Below, one piece after another: positions 61,301-64,000 of a stretch of 64,000 bases of DNA (position 1 is the stretch's first letter; every line of letters begins with the position of its first letter). The stretch comes from Panacagrimonas sp963975245. Its GTDB lineage: Bacteria > Pseudomonadota > Gammaproteobacteria > Nevskiales > Nevskiaceae. The DNA is taken from positions 372,001-436,000 of the forward strand of contig CAXBFJ010000001.1 of assembly GCA_963975245.1 (NCBI GenBank), in the 5' to 3' direction. A program made the translations under genes and the position numbers. The notes below the pieces were generated by a model that did not search any database, was not told the DNA's origin, and worked only from the letters and a program-made list of their open reading frames with translations.

Positions 61301-61326
61301 GCCCCGGAAACGGGGCTTCTTTCTAT
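61301..61326 (+). terminator. Terminator after tsf
   Basis: GCCCCG-GAAA-CGGGGC (61301-61316) is followed by the T-rich TTCTTTCTAT. It separates rpsB-tsf from pyrH, partially or fully. Confidence 0.75.
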
Positions 61327-61341
61327 TCAAGGTTGGTGCGC

Positions 61342-62064
61342 ATGAGTGGACAAATGACCTACAAGCGAATTCTGTTGAAGCTTTCCGGGGAGGCCCTAAT
61401 GGGCGAACTCGAATTCGGCATCTGCCCCAAAGTCATGAGCTTTGTCGCGGGCGAGCTCAAAGCCGTCGTTTCTGCCGGTGTGCAAGTTGCGCTGGTGGTT
61501 GGCGGCGGAAATATCTTCCGCGGTGAAGGGCTGGCTAATGCCGGAATGGACCGGGTCACGGGTGACCAGATGGGCATGTTGTCCACGGTGATCAATGCGC
61601 TGGCGATTCAGGACGCGATAGAACGTGTGGGGCTCGAAGCGCGCGTCCAATCAGCTATTCGCATCAATGAGGTCTGTGAGGATTTCATCCGGCGCAAGGC
61701 GGTGCGTCACCTAGAAAAGGGACGCGTGCTGATTTTTGCGGCGGGCACCGGTAATCCGTTCTTCACGACGGATTCTGCTGCCGCCCTGCGAGCGGTCGAG
61801 ATTGGCGCTGATCTGATGCTCAAGGCCACCAAGGTTGACGGTATCTACACCGCTGACCCGAAGAAGGACCCGTCAGCAACCAAATACGATTCACTGAGCT
61901 ACGACGAGGCACTAGACCGGCGTCTGGCCGTGATGGATCAGACGGCAATGGTCTTGTGCCGCGACCACAAGATGAAATTGCGGGTGTATGACATGGATCG
62001 TCCTGACGCTCTGATGCAGATCGTCAAAGGCGACACCACGATCGGCACGCACGTGCAGGCCTGA
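61342..62064 (+). CDS. pyrH: UMP kinase
   Basis: 240 aa from ATG 61342; TTG/GTG codons up to 61333 are in frame. Amino-acid kinase fold: YKRILLKLSGEALMGE, VGGGNIFRGEG (phosphate loop) and LLKATKVDGIYTADPKKDPSAT. It phosphorylates UMP to UDP with ATP and is GTP-activated. It is part of the conserved pyrH-frr-uppS-cdsA order. Confidence 0.97.
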   Translation: MSGQMTYKRILLKLSGEALMGELEFGICPKVMSFVAGELKAVVSAGVQVALVVGGGNIFRGEGLANAGMDRVTGDQMGMLSTVINALAIQDAIERVGLEARVQSAIRINEVCEDFIRRKAVRHLEKGRVLIFAAGTGNPFFTTDSAAALRAVEIGADLMLKATKVDGIYTADPKKDPSATKYDSLSYDEALDRRLAVMDQTAMVLCRDHKMKLRVYDMDRPDALMQIVKGDTTIGTHVQA

Positions 62065-62098
62065 ATCAATTAGAGATGGGGTTTGAGGATTACCAAGC

Positions 62099-62656
62099 AT
62101 GATTAACGACATCAAGAAAGACGCCGGCGAGCGCATGCAGAAGTGTGTGGACTCGCTGCGCACCGGCCTGAGCAAGCTGCGCACCGGGCGCGCCAATGCG
62201 GGGCTGCTCGACCACATCACCGTTGATTACTACGGTTCGGAAGTGCCTTTGTCGCAGGCCGCCAACGTCGTGGTTGAAGATGCGCGCACCATTTCCATCA
62301 CGGCATGGGAAAAGAACATGGTGGCCGTGATTGAAAAGGCAATCATGAAATCGGATCTTGGCCTGAACCCGAATACGGCCGGCGCCATTATCCGCATCAT
62401 CATGCCGCCGCTGACCGAAGAGCGGCGCCGTGACCTCGGAAAGGTGGTGCGTGGCGAAGCCGAATCCGCGCGAGTGGCGGTTCGCTCGGTTCGTCGTGAT
62501 GCCAACCAGGACATCAAGGAACTGGCAAAGGAAAAGATTATTGGAGAGGACGACGAGAAACGCGGTGAGGCCGAGATCCAGAAGCTGACCGATCAGTTCG
62601 TTGCCAAGATTGACGATATCGCCACCGCGAAGGAAAAGGAGCTGATGGCCATCTAG
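62099..62656 (+). CDS. frr: Ribosome recycling factor
   Basis: 185 aa, the standard RRF length. MINDIKKDAGERMQKCVDSLRTGLSKLRTGRANAGLLD and the PPLTEERRRDLGKVVRGEAESARVAVRSVRRDAN motif are characteristic. It splits post-termination ribosomes with EF-G. It lies between pyrH and uppS. Confidence 0.98.
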   Translation: MINDIKKDAGERMQKCVDSLRTGLSKLRTGRANAGLLDHITVDYYGSEVPLSQAANVVVEDARTISITAWEKNMVAVIEKAIMKSDLGLNPNTAGAIIRIIMPPLTEERRRDLGKVVRGEAESARVAVRSVRRDANQDIKELAKEKIIGEDDEKRGEAEIQKLTDQFVAKIDDIATAKEKELMAI

Positions 62657-62784
62657 GCCGGATTGCACGTGAAGGCCACATATTTTCCTTATTCGCCTGT
62701 GCAGCCTGAATTAAGCTCACTCAAAGATAGTGCGCATCCGGAGATGGCCGGGGTTTTCCGTCACCAAGACGATATCGAGCCAAC

Positions 62785-63504
62785 GTGATCCAAAGCTTGC
62801 CAGACACTGCTGATCCCAAGGTTCCAGTTCATGTTGCCATCATCATGGATGGCAACGGCCGCTGGGCGAATCAGCGCGGAGAGCCGCGCACGTTCGGCCA
62901 CCGGGCTGGTGTGAGGGCCGCGCGCCGAGCGGTGCGCTGTGCCCATCGCAATGGCATCGAGTTCCTCACGGTGTTTGCGTTCAGCCAGGAAAACTGGCGC
63001 AGGCCACAGACCGAAGTGACCCTGCTGATGCAATTGTTCATCCGCACTTTGAGCCGCGAGATGAATACCCTGCATCGCAATGGCGTGCGCTTGCGCTTCA
63101 TCGGTGATCACAACGACTTTCCGGACACCCTGCGCGCTGAGATGCGTCGCGCCGTGTCCCTGACAGCCGGTAACACCGGGCTCAAGTTGAATGTGGCGGT
63201 GGGATATGGCGGGCAGTGGGACATTGCCCGGGCGGCGCAGCGCGTTGCGGATCGCGGAGAAACGATCACCGAGGAAAGCCTTGAGCTTGAGCTTGATACC
63301 GCTGGAGTACCGCCGCCGGATCTGCTGATCCGTACAGGTGGCGAGAAACGCATCAGCAATTTTTTGCTCTGGCAGCTGGCCTATACGGAGCTGTACTTCT
63401 GCGACACGCTGTGGCCAGATTTCGGCGACGCCGCCCTGGAAGAATCGCTCACCTGGTATGCCGCGCGGCACCGTCGTTTTGGCCGTGTCCCGGAAGGCGC
63501 CTGA
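62785..63504 (+). CDS. uppS: Undecaprenyl diphosphate synthase
   Basis: 239 aa from a GTG start. HVAIIMDGNGRWANQRGEPRTFGHRAG is the isoprenyl transferase motif I with the catalytic Asp. FSQENWRRP and the C-terminal DLLIRTGGEKRISNFLLWQLAYTELYF with the IRTxGE motif are also present. It extends farnesyl diphosphate to C55 undecaprenyl diphosphate for cell-wall lipid carriers. It starts 128 bases after frr. Confidence 0.95.
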   Translation: MIQSLPDTADPKVPVHVAIIMDGNGRWANQRGEPRTFGHRAGVRAARRAVRCAHRNGIEFLTVFAFSQENWRRPQTEVTLLMQLFIRTLSREMNTLHRNGVRLRFIGDHNDFPDTLRAEMRRAVSLTAGNTGLKLNVAVGYGGQWDIARAAQRVADRGETITEESLELELDTAGVPPPDLLIRTGGEKRISNFLLWQLAYTELYFCDTLWPDFGDAALEESLTWYAARHRRFGRVPEGA

Positions 63505-63534
63505 CTTGAAGCCGCCAGTTGTGATGAGCCAGCG

Positions 63535-64000
63535 ATGCTGATCAAGCGAGTCATCACTGCTTTGGTGCTATTGCCGCTGCTGATCGGCGCCATCTGGTAT
63601 CTGCCGCCGGCACAGCTTTACCTCGTGTTCTGTCTGGCCGGACTGATTGCGGCCTGGGAGTGGGCTGGCCTGATGCCCCAGGCAAGCCGCGCGAGTTCTC
63701 AACGTCTTGTGTTTGTGGCCGTGGCGGCGATGGGCATGGCGCTTGTCTGGTTGGCCCGTGACTTAGCGGTGCTGGCCTGTCTGGGTGCGAGCGTCTGGTG
63801 GCTGTTTTCGCTGCATCTGCTGCGTGGCTATCCGGAGAATTTTGAACGGCGTCGGCCGGGTGTCCCGGCGATGTATCTGATCGGCCTCTTGCTATTGGTG
63901 CCGACGATGCTCGCTTTGTGGATGCTGCGCGACATGCCCAACGGCGCCTGGCGTGTGTTTTTTCTGTTCTTCCTGATTTTTGCCGCCGATACCGGCGCTT
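63535..64000 (+). CDS. cdsA: Phosphatidate cytidylyltransferase (3' truncated by window edge)
   Basis: 155 codons visible, running off the right edge without a stop. It begins MLIKRVITALVLLPLLIGAIWYLPP, with several membrane helices, and ends with FAADTGA, the start of the CdsA D-x-[GA]-A signature. CdsA makes CDP-diacylglycerol for all phospholipids. It follows uppS by 30 bases, as usual. Confidence 0.9.
   Translation, partial: MLIKRVITALVLLPLLIGAIWYLPPAQLYLVFCLAGLIAAWEWAGLMPQASRASSQRLVFVAVAAMGMALVWLARDLAVLACLGASVWWLFSLHLLRGYPENFERRRPGVPAMYLIGLLLLVPTMLALWMLRDMPNGAWRVFFLFFLIFAADTGA

Noticed and set aside
59537..63504. Any unusual insertion in the rpsB-uppS block
   Set aside because: Gene order, lengths and motifs are all ordinary; only the leader pseudoknot is reported.

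Overview
The window looks like chromosomal DNA of a GC-rich gammaproteobacterium. The dapE-dapD / glnD-map / rpsB-tsf-pyrH-frr-uppS-cdsA order and the smpB-rnfH-bamE-fur and ypjD-corB-ffh neighbourhoods are gammaproteobacterial. A CYP153A-type P450 very close to marine hydrocarbon-degrader enzymes, a periplasmic fatty-acid cis/trans isomerase and a steroid/beta-oxidation type thiolase fit a lipid- or hydrocarbon-using lineage such as the Nevskiales/Solimonadaceae. That placement is inference; no 16S rRNA gene is present.

Layout. 1-5.3 kb: a partial TetR regulator with a membrane peroxiredoxin and a GST, a Lon-substrate-binding-domain protein, a thioredoxin-like protein, an SDR and a HIT protein. 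5.3-9.2 kb: NlpC/P60 hydrolase, EamA transporter, HNH nuclease, DjlA, MsrB and FKBP. 9.2-14.2 kb: a compact four-gene Csu-type chaperone-usher pilus operon behind a near-consensus promoter. 14.3-19.8 kb: fused 5-oxoprolinase divergent from a hipBA toxin-antitoxin pair, with two matching 16-bp palindromes in the shared promoter. 20-23 kb: LysR regulator divergent from a cupin protein and a 14-TM exporter, with a perfect palindrome between them. 23.5-27.2 kb: cti, then about 415 bp of 140-bp tandem repeats that each carry the 3' end of the adjacent tRNA-Arg(TCG), then rluF. 27.3-32.2 kb: thiolase, AraC regulator, CYP153A, TauD-type dioxygenase. 32.4-36.8 kb: corB, ypjD, an MBL-fold phosphodiesterase and ffh. 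36.8-42.5 kb: four type VI secretion genes (tssJ, clpV, a PpkA-like kinase, a PppA-like phosphatase) without the rest of a T6SS. 42.7 kb: sodC.

43.5-48.07 kb is a small integrative element inserted in the 3' end of ssrA (tmRNA). It has a direct repeat of the tmRNA 3' end plus its terminator hairpin at both ends, matching triple GGTGCC arrays just inside each end (probable integrase arm sites), and a tyrosine integrase, an excisionase-like HTH, three uncharacterised genes and a HUH replication initiator. All its genes run in the same direction as ssrA. This is the most novel-looking part of the window.

48.1-64 kb is housekeeping: ssrA (tag ANDSNYALAA), smpB, glk, an NSS transporter, rnfH, bamE, fur, a hydrolase, dapE, dapD, glnD, map, then the rpsB-to-cdsA operon. 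The rpsB leader can form an H-type pseudoknot that covers its Shine-Dalgarno sequence. The first (tetR) and last (cdsA) genes are cut by the window edges.
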